Shown here: positions 1 through 12,872 of the stretch, piece by piece
How the letters are laid out: each line of letters starts with the position of its first letter
How positions within the stretch are numbered: position 1 is the stretch's first letter
Assembly: GCF_008065375.1 (NCBI RefSeq)
Contig: NZ_VJYI01000029.1
Location: forward strand, 1-64,000
DNA length: 64,000 bases
Source: Nonomuraea sp. SYSU D8015
GTDB lineage: Bacteria > Actinomycetota > Actinomycetes > Streptosporangiales > Streptosporangiaceae
Reading direction: 5' to 3'
Notes under the pieces: model-generated
The model's database searches: none
What the model was told of the DNA's origin: nothing
What the model saw: the letters and a program-made list of their open reading frames with translations, nothing else
Translations under genes and position numbers: made by a program

Positions 1-162
1 GCGGCGGGTCTCCCCTCGACCATGTCGGACACTCCGCTGCCCGAAGGCGTCCACGCCCCGTTTCGTCCCTGCTCCGGGGTTGTCTGCTGACACGGATTCC
101 AGAGTCCGCCGCTGAGGAAGCACGGCGGAGTGGATCTGCTCACGTGTGTCCAACACAGCCAC
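1..162 (-). CDS. Partial reading frame, product unknown, cut by the left edge
   Basis: An open frame of 54 codons runs from a GTG at 162 off the left end without a stop. It is supported by a near-perfect ribosome-binding site, GGGAGGTGA, at 168-176 on the minus strand, eight bases before the GTG; a TTG at 165 is an alternative start. The peptide begins MAVLDTREQIHSAV and resembles no family I recognise. Third-position GC is weaker than in neighbouring genes, with many codons ending in A or T, so it may be foreign or not a gene at all. The ribosome-binding site is the main argument for it. Confidence 0.35.
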   Translation of the reverse strand, partial: MAVLDTREQIHSAVLPQRRTLESVSADNPGAGTKRGVDAFGQRSVRHGRGETRR

Positions 163-539
163 CAAGGTCACCTCCCTATGTGGTGGTGGCTGGGTCTGGT
201 CACTCCGGCGCACCCCGACCAGCGAGGCGAGCCCCGGCCTACAGACCAGGGAGCGAGTGACGGGTGATGAACAGGCACGGGACTTGTGTCCCGATTCAGC
301 CGCCGATCGGGGGCGCCGCGATCGGCCGCAGCTCAGTCATGCCCGGCGCCTTCCCTTGCCGTGCCAGCACGGCCCTTCGCCGAGCGGCAGGCATACGACC
401 GGGTCAGCACATGCCGATCGCGAGCACATCGGTACACCTGCATCACCCCACCCGCTTCCCGATGCTTACCCAGCGTTATCGCTGGACTACTGGAATTCGG
501 CTCTCTTGGACAGAACGTGTGAGCGAACTGCTGCAGAAC
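163..539. other. Stretch without a supported gene
   Basis: I see no frame with convincing codon bias on either strand. The only structure noted is an 8-bp inverted repeat, GCCGATCG at 302-309 against CGATCGGC at 319-326, with a nine-base loop. It may be the decayed downstream part of the GntR fragment that ends at 540. Confidence 0.5.
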
Positions 540-740
540 TCATGCGGCCAGTACCCGGATGGACTCGCGTACCCAGTTACGCGACACGCCGTGCTGAGCG
601 GTCAGCCGATCCTCGACCAGCCGGACGCCCGGAGGGAGATCGCCCGTGAGGATGCGGCGCCGCAGCTCACTCGTACCTCGTCGCGGAGGGCCGGTGGGCG
701 GCGTCAGCGTCAGATCCGTGATCCAACGGCGATTGTATAC
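540..740 (-). pseudogene. Truncated GntR-family regulator (DNA-binding domain only)
   Basis: The minus-strand frame carries the first helices of a GntR winged helix: ELRRRILTGDLPPG, then RLVEDRLTAQHGVSR and VRESIRVLAA, where it stops. Intact GntR proteins have this pattern in their first 60 or so residues and then continue into a 120-170 residue effector domain, which is missing here. The sequence TTGTATAC at 733-740 sits just upstream of the likely start and resembles the palindromic operators of FadR/VanR-type GntR proteins, so it may be the old autoregulatory site. The start is uncertain. I infer a remnant, possibly still a short DNA-binding peptide. Confidence 0.6.
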
Positions 741-747
741 AGCGCGC

Positions 748-1530
748 TCAGCTCCTCTTGCGTGGATACCAGTCGGCCTCGGTCGCCTCCCGGCTGACCT
801 CCCACATGCGGTCGAACTCCCCCTTGAAGTGCTCGAACCAGAAATGGTCCCGGCGCGGAGTGAGGGTGAAGACCGGATCCCGCCCCGCCGCGCTGTGCGT
901 GCCGAGCTCGACGTGAATGACGCCGTCGTCATCGTCGGCGTCCAGCAGGACCAGCCCGAAGGCGGGCACGAACGGCATGAACCGCACCTCGATGGAGTCC
1001 TTCAGATCCCGCAGGAGGTAGATCGTGGACTCCACGCGGTGCTCGAACACGTCGGCGTGGTCGGGGATGGTGCTCCGCCTCGCGGCCTCCTCCGGCACCG
1101 TGCCCTTCGGGTCGATCAGCAACACCTTGACCGACGCCCCGCGCCCCAGGCTCTTGCGCAGGTCGTCGACGTGGGCGCGGACCGTGCGGCTCAGCGTCAC
1201 CCCGGCGAAGCGGATGTCGCCGGCCCGCGCGACGCGCTCGTCGAGCCCCTTCCGCACGGCGGTCAGGAAGGAGTCGCCGGCCATTCTCGCCTCCACCAGG
1301 CGATTGAGCTCGGCGACCCGCGCCTCCAAGTCGGCCACCTGGTGCCTGGGGCCGAGGGCGTTCACGGCGACGAGGGCGAGCACGGCCAGCGTCGCGGCGC
1401 CGACGATGTCCGGTTTCACGATGCTGAAGACGCCGAGCACGCCGACGACCAGCGCGATGGTCGCCGTCAGGTAGATCTCGAGGTTCTTGCCGGTGCTGAG
1501 ATCCGCACGTAACCGCTGCAGAGGGCGCAT
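748..1530 (-). CDS. Membrane-anchored protein of unknown function, two N-terminal helices
   Basis: The 260-residue product has two hydrophobic segments at about residues 19-37 and 41-59. A short heptad-like stretch rich in Leu, Glu and Arg follows at 62-85, and then a soluble domain of roughly 165 residues to the C-terminus. The soluble part alternates predicted strands and helices (VKVLLIDPKG, IEVRFMPFVPAFGLVLLD) and ends in an aromatic-rich tail (HFWFEHFKGEFDRMW). This loosely recalls effector domains of the phospholipase-D-like or DUF5919 kind found in actinomycetes, but no HKD motif is visible. No signal peptide cleavage site is evident, so the domain is probably cytoplasmic. Function unknown. 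Confidence 0.75.
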   Translation of the reverse strand: MRPLQRLRADLSTGKNLEIYLTATIALVVGVLGVFSIVKPDIVGAATLAVLALVAVNALGPRHQVADLEARVAELNRLVEARMAGDSFLTAVRKGLDERVARAGDIRFAGVTLSRTVRAHVDDLRKSLGRGASVKVLLIDPKGTVPEEAARRSTIPDHADVFEHRVESTIYLLRDLKDSIEVRFMPFVPAFGLVLLDADDDDGVIHVELGTHSAAGRDPVFTLTPRRDHFWFEHFKGEFDRMWEVSREATEADWYPRKRS

Positions 1531-1572
1531 GCGCTCAATCTTCGTCGGCCGCTCCGACGGGCGGAAGCCGTT

Positions 1573-3291
1573 TCACGTCGTGGTCGCGGCGCGCCGCTTC
1601 GCCCGGCGCACGAGCCACAGGCTCACGCCGTACATGGCCAGGCCGATGAGCATCATGCCGATCGCGACCGGCCAGCGCAGGCCCGGCGGCATGTCCGTCG
1701 CCAGGAACCACGAATGCCGGAGCCGGCCGTCCGCCACGAAGACCGCGGCCACGATCCCCTGCGGCACCAGCGGGATCGCGCCGAGCGACAGGCACGTCGT
1801 CGTGATCGCCCGCTGCGCCTTCGGCATGTCCGGCAGCTTGAACGACATGCCCTTGGCGCCGCCCTCGGGTGGCCGTCCCGTACGCATCAGGTGCAGCAGC
1901 TCGGGCCCCTGGGCGGCCAGCCGCCGCTCGGCCAGCAGGCCGAATCCCCAGTAAGAGAGCGCACCCGTCGCCGCCCCGGCAGCCACGCCCCACCAGCCGG
2001 CCGCCGCCGCCACCGCGACGGCAGGCGCGCCGCTGAGCGCCACCAGGAGCATCATCAGGTACGCCAGCCCGGTCAGCGACCCCTCATCCTCGCTCGTACG
2101 CAGGGGGTTGCCGCCCCGCCGCTGCGGATCCGTGCCCGGCACGAGCCCGTACACCGAGACCAGCGGCACCAGCCCGGCCCCGCCGCCGAGCACCGCGAAC
2201 GTGGCCGCCAGGATCATCGGCCACGGCCCGCCGGCGATCGCGGTGAAGGCCACCGCCAGTGCCAGCGCGACCGGGGCCACGGTCACCAGCCAGGCCCGCT
2301 GCCTGCCACGCACGTCCGACGAGCCCGGCGCCATCAGCGACAGCCAGAGCGCGGTGCCGTCGGCGCCGTACAGGTTCGACGTCATCGAGGCCGCCATCAC
2401 AACGAAGATCGGCGCCGCCCACGGCAGCAGGCCCGTCCAGCCCAGCACGAGCGGCGCGCCCGCGAAGAACACCCCGTAGGCCAGCGCGAACGTGAGCTGA
2501 TGGGTGCGCACCAGGTCGCGTGACCACGTACGCAGCTCCTTGGCCACCACCGCCTCCTGGGCCGTGGCCGCGCGCATCGGCCGGCGGCCGCGCGTCGCGG
2601 GCCGGTTCGCGCCCGTGGGCCGCGCCAGCAGCGCCGCCCACACTCCCAGCAACAGCACGATCAGCACCACCATGGCGGCCGGCGCCAGGTAGTTCCCCTG
2701 TACGGCCAGCAGCCCCCACCCGGACGGCAGGTAGCGTACGAACCCGGGGATCTGCTCGCCCTGCCCGAACGCCACCGCGAACACCCACGCCTGGCCGAGG
2801 AAGGCCAGCACCACGCCGTTGACCAGCCCGGCGCCGATCGCGCCGGCCCGCGAGCGCAGCGCGATGCCCAGCATCGCCACGGCCACCTTCGACAGCAGCA
2901 CGAACACGGCCAACTGCAGCACCATGGCTGGCAGCGCCACGAGCACGCTTCCCGGCTCGGCCGCGACCACGAGCCCCGCCAGGGCGATCACGCTGATCAC
3001 CGGTGCCACGCCCACGAACGCCGACACCAGCAGCCCCGCCGCCAGCCGGTGCGCGGGCAGGCCCACCAGCGAGAAGAACTCGGGGCGCAGCGTCTCCTCG
3101 CCGCCGCCGGAGAAGACCGGGCCGATGATCCAGCCGAGCATCCACACGGCGTACGCCGCGGCGAGCCAATCGCCCTCCAGGAAGGCCAGGTAGATCGTGC
3201 CCGCCGCGAGGACGAGGCCGAGCGAGCCGCCCGCGGCCATCATGGAGCCACGCCGGCCCGTGGTGGAGTGGCGCAGGATCGCGATCTTCAT
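1573..3291 (-). CDS. ABC-2 type transporter permease
   Basis: The 572-residue protein has about twelve hydrophobic helices in two groups separated by a hydrophilic loop at about 225-260 (RPTGANRPATRGRRP), an arrangement seen in large actinobacterial ABC-2 exporter permeases. The substrate cannot be told. Just upstream (3330-3600) lie the remains of an ABC ATPase gene whose end abuts this gene, so the two probably formed an exporter operon. With the ATPase wrecked, the permease is either orphaned or borrows an ATPase from elsewhere. The ATG at 3291 is the first in frame. No frameshift is seen within the permease, and codon bias is intact. Confidence 0.85.
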   Translation of the reverse strand: MKIAILRHSTTGRRGSMMAAGGSLGLVLAAGTIYLAFLEGDWLAAAYAVWMLGWIIGPVFSGGGEETLRPEFFSLVGLPAHRLAAGLLVSAFVGVAPVISVIALAGLVVAAEPGSVLVALPAMVLQLAVFVLLSKVAVAMLGIALRSRAGAIGAGLVNGVVLAFLGQAWVFAVAFGQGEQIPGFVRYLPSGWGLLAVQGNYLAPAAMVVLIVLLLGVWAALLARPTGANRPATRGRRPMRAATAQEAVVAKELRTWSRDLVRTHQLTFALAYGVFFAGAPLVLGWTGLLPWAAPIFVVMAASMTSNLYGADGTALWLSLMAPGSSDVRGRQRAWLVTVAPVALALAVAFTAIAGGPWPMILAATFAVLGGGAGLVPLVSVYGLVPGTDPQRRGGNPLRTSEDEGSLTGLAYLMMLLVALSGAPAVAVAAAAGWWGVAAGAATGALSYWGFGLLAERRLAAQGPELLHLMRTGRPPEGGAKGMSFKLPDMPKAQRAITTTCLSLGAIPLVPQGIVAAVFVADGRLRHSWFLATDMPPGLRWPVAIGMMLIGLAMYGVSLWLVRRAKRRAATTT

Positions 3292-3329
3292 CCTGGCCAG
3301 CGTCAGCGCTACAGCACGACAGCCCCTTC

Positions 3330-3600
3330 ACGCCGGTGGGATCGGCGCCGACCAGCTCCACGAACCTGTCCTCCAGCGTCGCCGTGCCGCGTACCTCGTC
3401 GATCGGGCCCGCAGCCGCCACCCGGCCCTTGTCGATCACCGCCACCGCCAGCAGCTCCTCGGCCCGCTCGGCCACCACGTCCTTGCCCAGGCCGCGCAGC
3501 AGGCCGAGGTAGGTGAGCACCTCGCGGCCGGTGAGCCGCTCCGGCATCGCGAGCCCGTCCGGCAGCACACCGACCAGCTGCTTGGCCACGTGCCACCGGA
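3330..3600 (-). pseudogene. Decayed ABC transporter ATP-binding protein
   Basis: One minus-strand frame reads as an ABC ATPase middle region (VGVLPDGLAMPERLTGREV, then LTYLGLLRGLGKDVV) and then jumps at about 3442 to the C-terminal part (VIDKGRVAAAGPIDEVRG, then TLEDRFVELVGAD). The N-terminus with Walker A and the central block with the LSGGQ signature, Walker B and H-loop are absent. This indicates an upstream truncation plus an internal in-frame deletion. After the last conserved residues the frame runs on into the permease gene in a different frame. No functional ATPase could be made. Confidence 0.75.
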
Positions 3601-3740
3601 CTCCGGCCGCCAGCGCACCGAGCCGGTGCTCTTCACCAGGAACCGGTGCCGACAACGCGCGCTGCCGGATCGACGACCACCGCTGTCCACCACGGGCGCC
3701 ACTGCGGTGAGCGGCTGCCGTGGATGGATCGGCGCGGCGG

Positions 3741-3815
3741 TGCCGTCCCTGGGAGTGCCGTCCCTGAGGGTGCCGGTCCTGGGGGTGCCGGTCCTGGGGG
3801 TGCCGGCACTGGTAG
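3741..3815. repeat. 15-nt tandem repeat, five units
   Basis: Five consecutive 15-base units of the form TGCCGTCCCTGGGAG lie just downstream of the lhr stop codon, between lhr and the ATPase remnant. Units 3 and 4 are identical (TGCCGGTCCTGGGGG); the others differ by a few bases. No gene covers this region on either strand with convincing codon bias. Confidence 0.8.
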
Positions 3816-3841
3816 TCCGGAGCCTGCAGTCGCTGCGGTCG

Positions 3842-8545
<4,704 letters not shown>

Positions 8546-8628
8546 ATAGTGCCTCGCGCCACCGACAGAAAACGCATTGGCGCCGCGCCGTGCGATTGAG
8601 GCGGGGGGTTGGCGGACATACAGCCACC

Positions 8629-9117
8629 GTGACCATTGATTACGCGGCCATCGAAGCCCGCCGTGCGGAAATAAGGCGTCGCCACGTCTTACCGCACCGA
8701 CCGTCGAGCAGCGCCCGCGGCCTGCACCACATCGCCCTGCTCTCGTCCGATGTGGAGCGCACCATCAAGTTCTACCAGGACCTCCTGGAGTTCCCGCTCA
8801 CGGAGATCATCGAGAATCGCGACTACAAGGGCTCGAACCACTTCTTCTTCGACATCGGCAACGGCAACCTGCTCGCGTTCTTCGACTTCCCCGGGCTCGA
8901 CCTGGGCCCGTACCAGGAAGTGCTCGGTGGCCTGCACCACATCGCGATCTCCGTCGACCCCGCCACCTGGGAGAGGCTGCGCGGGAAGCTGGAGATGGCC
9001 GGCGTGCCGCACCAGATAGAGAGCGGCGCCTCCATTTACTTCAAGGACCCCGACGGCGCCCGGCTGGAGCTGCTCGCCGACCATCTCGGTGAGATGTACG
9101 GCGCGCGGGTGTTGTGA
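8629..9117 (+). CDS. VOC-superfamily protein (glyoxalase/dioxygenase-like)
   Basis: The 162-residue product contains a paired beta-alpha-beta-beta-beta module typical of the vicinal oxygen chelate superfamily. Candidate metal ligands lie in two equivalent strands (GLHHIALL and GLHHIAISVD), with a late acidic ligand in DPDGARLELL. The sequence DRTIKFYQ-like (VERTIKFYQDLL) is the usual first helix. The substrate cannot be inferred. I prefer the GTG at 8629 (protein starting MTIDYAAIEARR) over the upstream in-frame GTG at 8590, because the residues between them are low-complexity. No clear ribosome-binding site precedes either one. Confidence 0.85.
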   Translation: MTIDYAAIEARRAEIRRRHVLPHRPSSSARGLHHIALLSSDVERTIKFYQDLLEFPLTEIIENRDYKGSNHFFFDIGNGNLLAFFDFPGLDLGPYQEVLGGLHHIAISVDPATWERLRGKLEMAGVPHQIESGASIYFKDPDGARLELLADHLGEMYGARVL

Positions 9118-9118
9118 C

Positions 9119-9313
9119 CTAGCGTCGCGACGCCCTGCGCGTACGCGGCCTGCCCTCACGGGGCTCCTGCTTGATGCCGGCGTGCCTTTCCGATCGCTCC
9201 GCCTTCTCCTTCTGCACGGTGAGGCGCAGCGTCAGCAACAGCTTGCGGCGCCTGGCCCGGTTCGCCTTCGTCTTGGCTGATTTCGGGGGTGAGGACTTCG
9301 GGGTCTTTGCCAT
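9119..9313 (-). CDS. Small highly basic protein of unknown function
   Basis: A 64-residue frame (start MAKTPKSSPPKS) is made almost entirely of Lys, Arg, Ser, Pro and Glu, with one amphipathic central segment, RRRKLLLTLRLTVQKEKAER. Small basic proteins of this kind occur beside recA in related genomes, from memory, and could bind nucleic acid. The frame is convergent with the VOC gene, the two stops being adjacent. The ribosome-binding site is weak (CAGG before the ATG). The overlapping plus-strand frame has poorer codon bias. I consider this a probable gene. Confidence 0.5.
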   Translation of the reverse strand: MAKTPKSSPPKSAKTKANRARRRKLLLTLRLTVQKEKAERSERHAGIKQEPREGRPRTRRASRR

Positions 9314-9356
9314 GGGCCTGTCTTACCCACGTCCTGAGCGATTCCATACTTGATTC

Positions 9357-9551
9357 ATGCGGTTGACGGAGTTCTGGCGACGGATGAACGCTCATTTCGG
9401 CGAGACGTACGCCGAGTCGTGGGCGCGCGACTACGTGATCGCCCCGCTCGGCGGGCGCACGGTCATGCAGGCGCTGGCCGACGGCGAGAGCGCCAAGACC
9501 GTCTGGCGGGCCGTCTGCCAGGTCGAGGACGTCTCACCCAGGCTGCGCTGA
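9357..9551 (+). CDS. DUF3046 family protein
   Basis: The 64-residue protein opens with MRLTEFWRRMNAHFGE and has the conserved block ARDYVIAPLGGRTVMQALADG, the signature of DUF3046, a small actinobacterial family almost always encoded immediately upstream of recA. Length and position match the family. The function is unknown; gene neighbourhood suggests a link to DNA recombination or repair. It overlaps the end of the convergent gene 9534-9809 by 18 nt. Confidence 0.9.
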   Translation: MRLTEFWRRMNAHFGETYAESWARDYVIAPLGGRTVMQALADGESAKTVWRAVCQVEDVSPRLR

Positions 9552-9809
9552 GCCGAGGGTCTCCCGCAGCGCGCCGACCGTGCGCTCCAGATCGTCGGCC
9601 CGGCCCTGCCCTCCGGACGACCACAGGAAGAGCCAGCCGCTGCTCGACGGGGTGGCGAAGATGATCGTCTGGCGGCCGGTGCCCGGGTGCCACACCCACA
9701 GCACCGGCTCGTCGCCGCCGAGCATGCGGCTCACCATCCCCTCGTCGGGGAGCAGCTCGGCGAGCGCCTGGAGATGGGCGCGCCGTTCACCGGTGTAGCC
9801 GCTCGCCAC
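9534..9809 (-). CDS. Conserved hypothetical protein
   Basis: I choose the GTG at 9809 because GGAGG at 9817-9821 (minus strand) stands seven bases before it. Longer upstream starts lack such a site. The 91-residue product (ASGYTGERRAHLQ..., VLWVWHPGTGRQTIIF) alternates a helix, three strands with aromatic residues and a C-terminal helix, with no signal peptide or membrane segment. No family is recognised. It lies antiparallel between DUF3046 and recA. Confidence 0.7.
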   Translation of the reverse strand: MASGYTGERRAHLQALAELLPDEGMVSRMLGGDEPVLWVWHPGTGRQTIIFATPSSSGWLFLWSSGGQGRADDLERTVGALRETLGSAQPG

Positions 9810-9890
9810 GTCGCCGCCTCCAACCGTAGCCCCTTGCAGTGAGTCTCCCCAGCTCACCGCGCATGACAACATCGTCAGCCGGCCGGGTCA

Positions 9891-10010
9891 ATGAGGATTC
9901 GCATGCGGGCGAAGTCGAACGTCAGTGCGTACGGCTTGAAGAACTCGTGCGTGGGCGGCCCGCCATCCGGAGCCCGGACCCGCTCTCGAACCAGGCGGGG
10001 AACGCCCTAA
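9891..10010 (+). other. Possible small ORF or short repeat-like element upstream of recA
   Basis: A 39-codon frame starting MRIRMRAKSNVSAYG and containing GGPPSGARTR ends in TAA. It has no visible ribosome-binding site. The opposite strand also reads as protein-like (THEFFKPYALTFDFARM). I have a faint recollection of similar short frames scattered in actinomycete intergenic regions, which would suggest a dispersed element rather than a gene. Neither reading can be confirmed from this sequence alone. Confidence 0.25.
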
Positions 10011-10193
10011 CGACCCGGGATCCGGCGCCGCGTCGCGGAGCCCAGCATCACCTTCTCCACTGTCACCTGACTGCCCGACGGCCGGCGATCCCCGCCGCCA
10101 TCGAAGATGGACCGGGGAGCGGTGGAACCGATGTTGCGTCCTCACCACGCCCGACGCGAGCGATTGACAGTTACCTGCGCGTTCCTGCTGTGA

Positions 10194-10209
10194 TCGAACA
10201 GTCGTTCGG
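10194..10209 (+). promoter_or_regulatory. SOS (LexA) box upstream of recA
   Basis: TCGAAC-AGTC-GTTCGG matches the actinobacterial/Gram-positive LexA consensus TCGAACNNNNGTTCGA at all but the last base. It lies 116 bp upstream of the recA start. A TTGACA at 10164-10169 and a TACGAT at 10210-10215 flank it and may belong to two promoters, one of them overlapping the box. DNA-damage induction of recA is expected. Confidence 0.85.
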
Positions 10210-10324
10210 CTACGATGGGGCTACGCCGGGCCACGACTTCCCCGACACCCAGAGAAAATGTCGGTGGCAGGCCGTAGCTTTCACTCGACTGATCGGACCG
10301 CGAGACCCTCCAGGGGGAGTTTCC

Positions 10325-11416
<1,092 letters not shown>

Positions 11417-11446
11417 TCGCTCGCCATGAGTGACACGAATCGGCCA

Positions 11447-11472
11447 CAGGCGCCCCTGATCCGGGGCGCCTG
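11447..11472 (+). terminator. Stem-loop between recA and recX
   Basis: CAGGCGCCCC at 11447-11456 pairs perfectly with GGGGCGCCTG at 11463-11472 across a six-base loop. There is no T-tract. The 10-bp GC-rich stem sits 30 bp after recA. By analogy with recA-recX transcription units in other bacteria, it probably acts as a partial terminator that lowers recX relative to recA. Confidence 0.65.
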
Positions 11473-11553
11473 GCTCGCTCACCTGTCGCGTCTGCCAGGC
11501 GTGAACCGGCGCGCCTGGCCCGCTGTCTCGTCGCGCCCGGCAGGCGTGAACCG
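11466..11553. repeat. 45-nt period tandem repeat, two units
   Basis: Two 43-base copies with the ends GCGCCTGG and GGCGTGAACCG, at 11466-11508 and 11511-11553, are separated by two bases. They lie in the recA-recX spacer and partly overlap the stem-loop. Several substitutions separate the copies, so they are not brand-new. Confidence 0.75.
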
Positions 11554-11600
11554 AGGCGTCATCGGCCCGGTGCGCCGCGCCGCTGGCGGAAGGCCGGCAC

Positions 11601-12872
11601 GTGGGTAGCACATCGGACAAGGCCTGGTCATCGGGGCGAGACCTGGCCCGCTCGGCCTCCGACGGCTGGCCGTCGGTGGACGAGTGGCGCGAGCAACGCA
11701 ACCGTCTCCGTGTCTCTGAGGCGGTGCCTGCCGAGCAGCCCGCCACAGGGGACGACGATCGCCGGACCGCCGAGCCCGGTCCGACGCACGACGACGCCCA
11801 ACCTGCCGGAACCGATGCGGCGGTGACCGACCGCCGGCTTGCGATGCCCGACGGGGAGGGCGGCGCTCCCCAATCCGCCGCGCCCGACGAAGAAGAGGGC
11901 GATCGGCAACCTGCCGCACCCGATGGGGAAGGGGATGATCGGCAACCTGCCGCACCCGATGGGGATGAGGGCAATCTCCAATCCGCCGCACCCGATGGGG
12001 ATGACAGCGATCTCCAATCCGCCGTGGCCGATGTGGAGCGCGGCGATCGCCCACCTGCCGTGGCCGAGCTCGCAGACGCCGTTCCGCCCCGAGATCGCGG
12101 CAGAATTCGAGGGGCCGCGGCGTTCGCCGATCGTCAAGCCGGCGCGGAGACCGGTTCCGAGGGAGCTCCCCCTGACGGCGGGTGGCATTCCACGGTGCTG
12201 GCGGGGAGCAGCTGGTTTTCGGACGAGCGGTCGGATGAGCGGTCGGGTGGCGGTGCGAAACGATCGAGCGGTGGGCGGCGATCTGGCCGATCGAAGAGAA
12301 AACGGGGAAACGACGCAAAGGGCCGAGGGTGGCTGCCTGAGGGGCCCGATGCCGACAGTCCTGCCGGGGCCGGCCCCGACGCCGATCCGGAGTCGGTGGC
12401 GCGGGCCATCTGCCTCCGCCTGCTCACCATGGCGCCCAAGACGCGTGCCCAGCTCGCCGAGGCCCTCCGCAAACGGGAGGTGCCGGAGGAGGCCGCCGAG
12501 GCGGTGCTCAACCGGTTCTCCGAGCTCGGGCTGATCAACGACGAGGCGTTCGCCGAGGCCTGGGTCGACTCCCGGCACCACGGGCGCGGGCTCGCCAGAC
12601 GTGCCCTGGCGGCCGAGTTGCGCCATCGGGGTGTGGACAACGACACGGTCAAGGAAGCCGTGGAACGCCTGGATTCCGACCAGGAGGCGGAGACGGCCCG
12701 GCGGCTGGTGGATCGCAAGCTCGCCGCCACCCGCTCCCTGGATCCGCAAACCCGCACCCGTCGCCTCGCCGGCATGCTCGCCCGCAAAGGCTACTCCTCC
12801 GGCCTGGCCTACCGGGTGATCCGGGAAGCGTTGGAACAGGAGGGCATCGACCTGGAGGACGACTTCCCGTAA
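11601..12872 (+). CDS. recX: Regulatory protein RecX with a long disordered N-terminal extension
   Basis: RecX binds RecA filaments and inhibits recombinase and coprotease activity. The C-terminal 160 residues (from about 262, SVARAICLRLLTMAPK) contain the three helix-bundle repeats of the family: RAQLAEALRKREVPE, LGLINDEAFAEAWVDSR and RRLAGMLARKGYSSGLAYRVI. Usual RecX proteins have 150-270 residues; this one has 423 because about 260 acidic, Pro/Asp/Glu/Gln-rich residues precede the core, including six 12-residue repeats at 83-154. A basic patch (RSGRSKRKRGNDAKGR) joins tail and core. The GTG at 11601 has GGAAGG seven bases upstream, so the tail is probably translated. An internal start near the core cannot be excluded. 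Confidence 0.9.
   Translation: MGSTSDKAWSSGRDLARSASDGWPSVDEWREQRNRLRVSEAVPAEQPATGDDDRRTAEPGPTHDDAQPAGTDAAVTDRRLAMPDGEGGAPQSAAPDEEEGDRQPAAPDGEGDDRQPAAPDGDEGNLQSAAPDGDDSDLQSAVADVERGDRPPAVAELADAVPPRDRGRIRGAAAFADRQAGAETGSEGAPPDGGWHSTVLAGSSWFSDERSDERSGGGAKRSSGGRRSGRSKRKRGNDAKGRGWLPEGPDADSPAGAGPDADPESVARAICLRLLTMAPKTRAQLAEALRKREVPEEAAEAVLNRFSELGLINDEAFAEAWVDSRHHGRGLARRALAAELRHRGVDNDTVKEAVERLDSDQEAETARRLVDRKLAATRSLDPQTRTRRLAGMLARKGYSSGLAYRVIREALEQEGIDLEDDFP
11847..12062 (+). repeat. 36-nt in-frame tandem repeat in recX, six units
   Basis: Six consecutive 36-base units encode 12-residue repeats of the type PDGEGDDRQPAA, PDGDEGNLQSAA and PDGDDSDLQSAV. The central units are closely similar at the DNA level, for example CCGCACCCGATGGGG recurs. 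The period keeps the reading frame. Confidence 0.9.

Noticed and set aside
9171..9353. Plus-strand frame opposite the small basic protein
   Set aside because: Poorer codon bias and no ribosome-binding site; the minus-strand frame is preferred, though not certain.
9960..10010. tRNA-like T-arm sequence (GGTTCGA) on the minus strand near 9985
   Set aside because: The stem is too short and the loop too long for a T-arm, and no acceptor or anticodon arm can be drawn.
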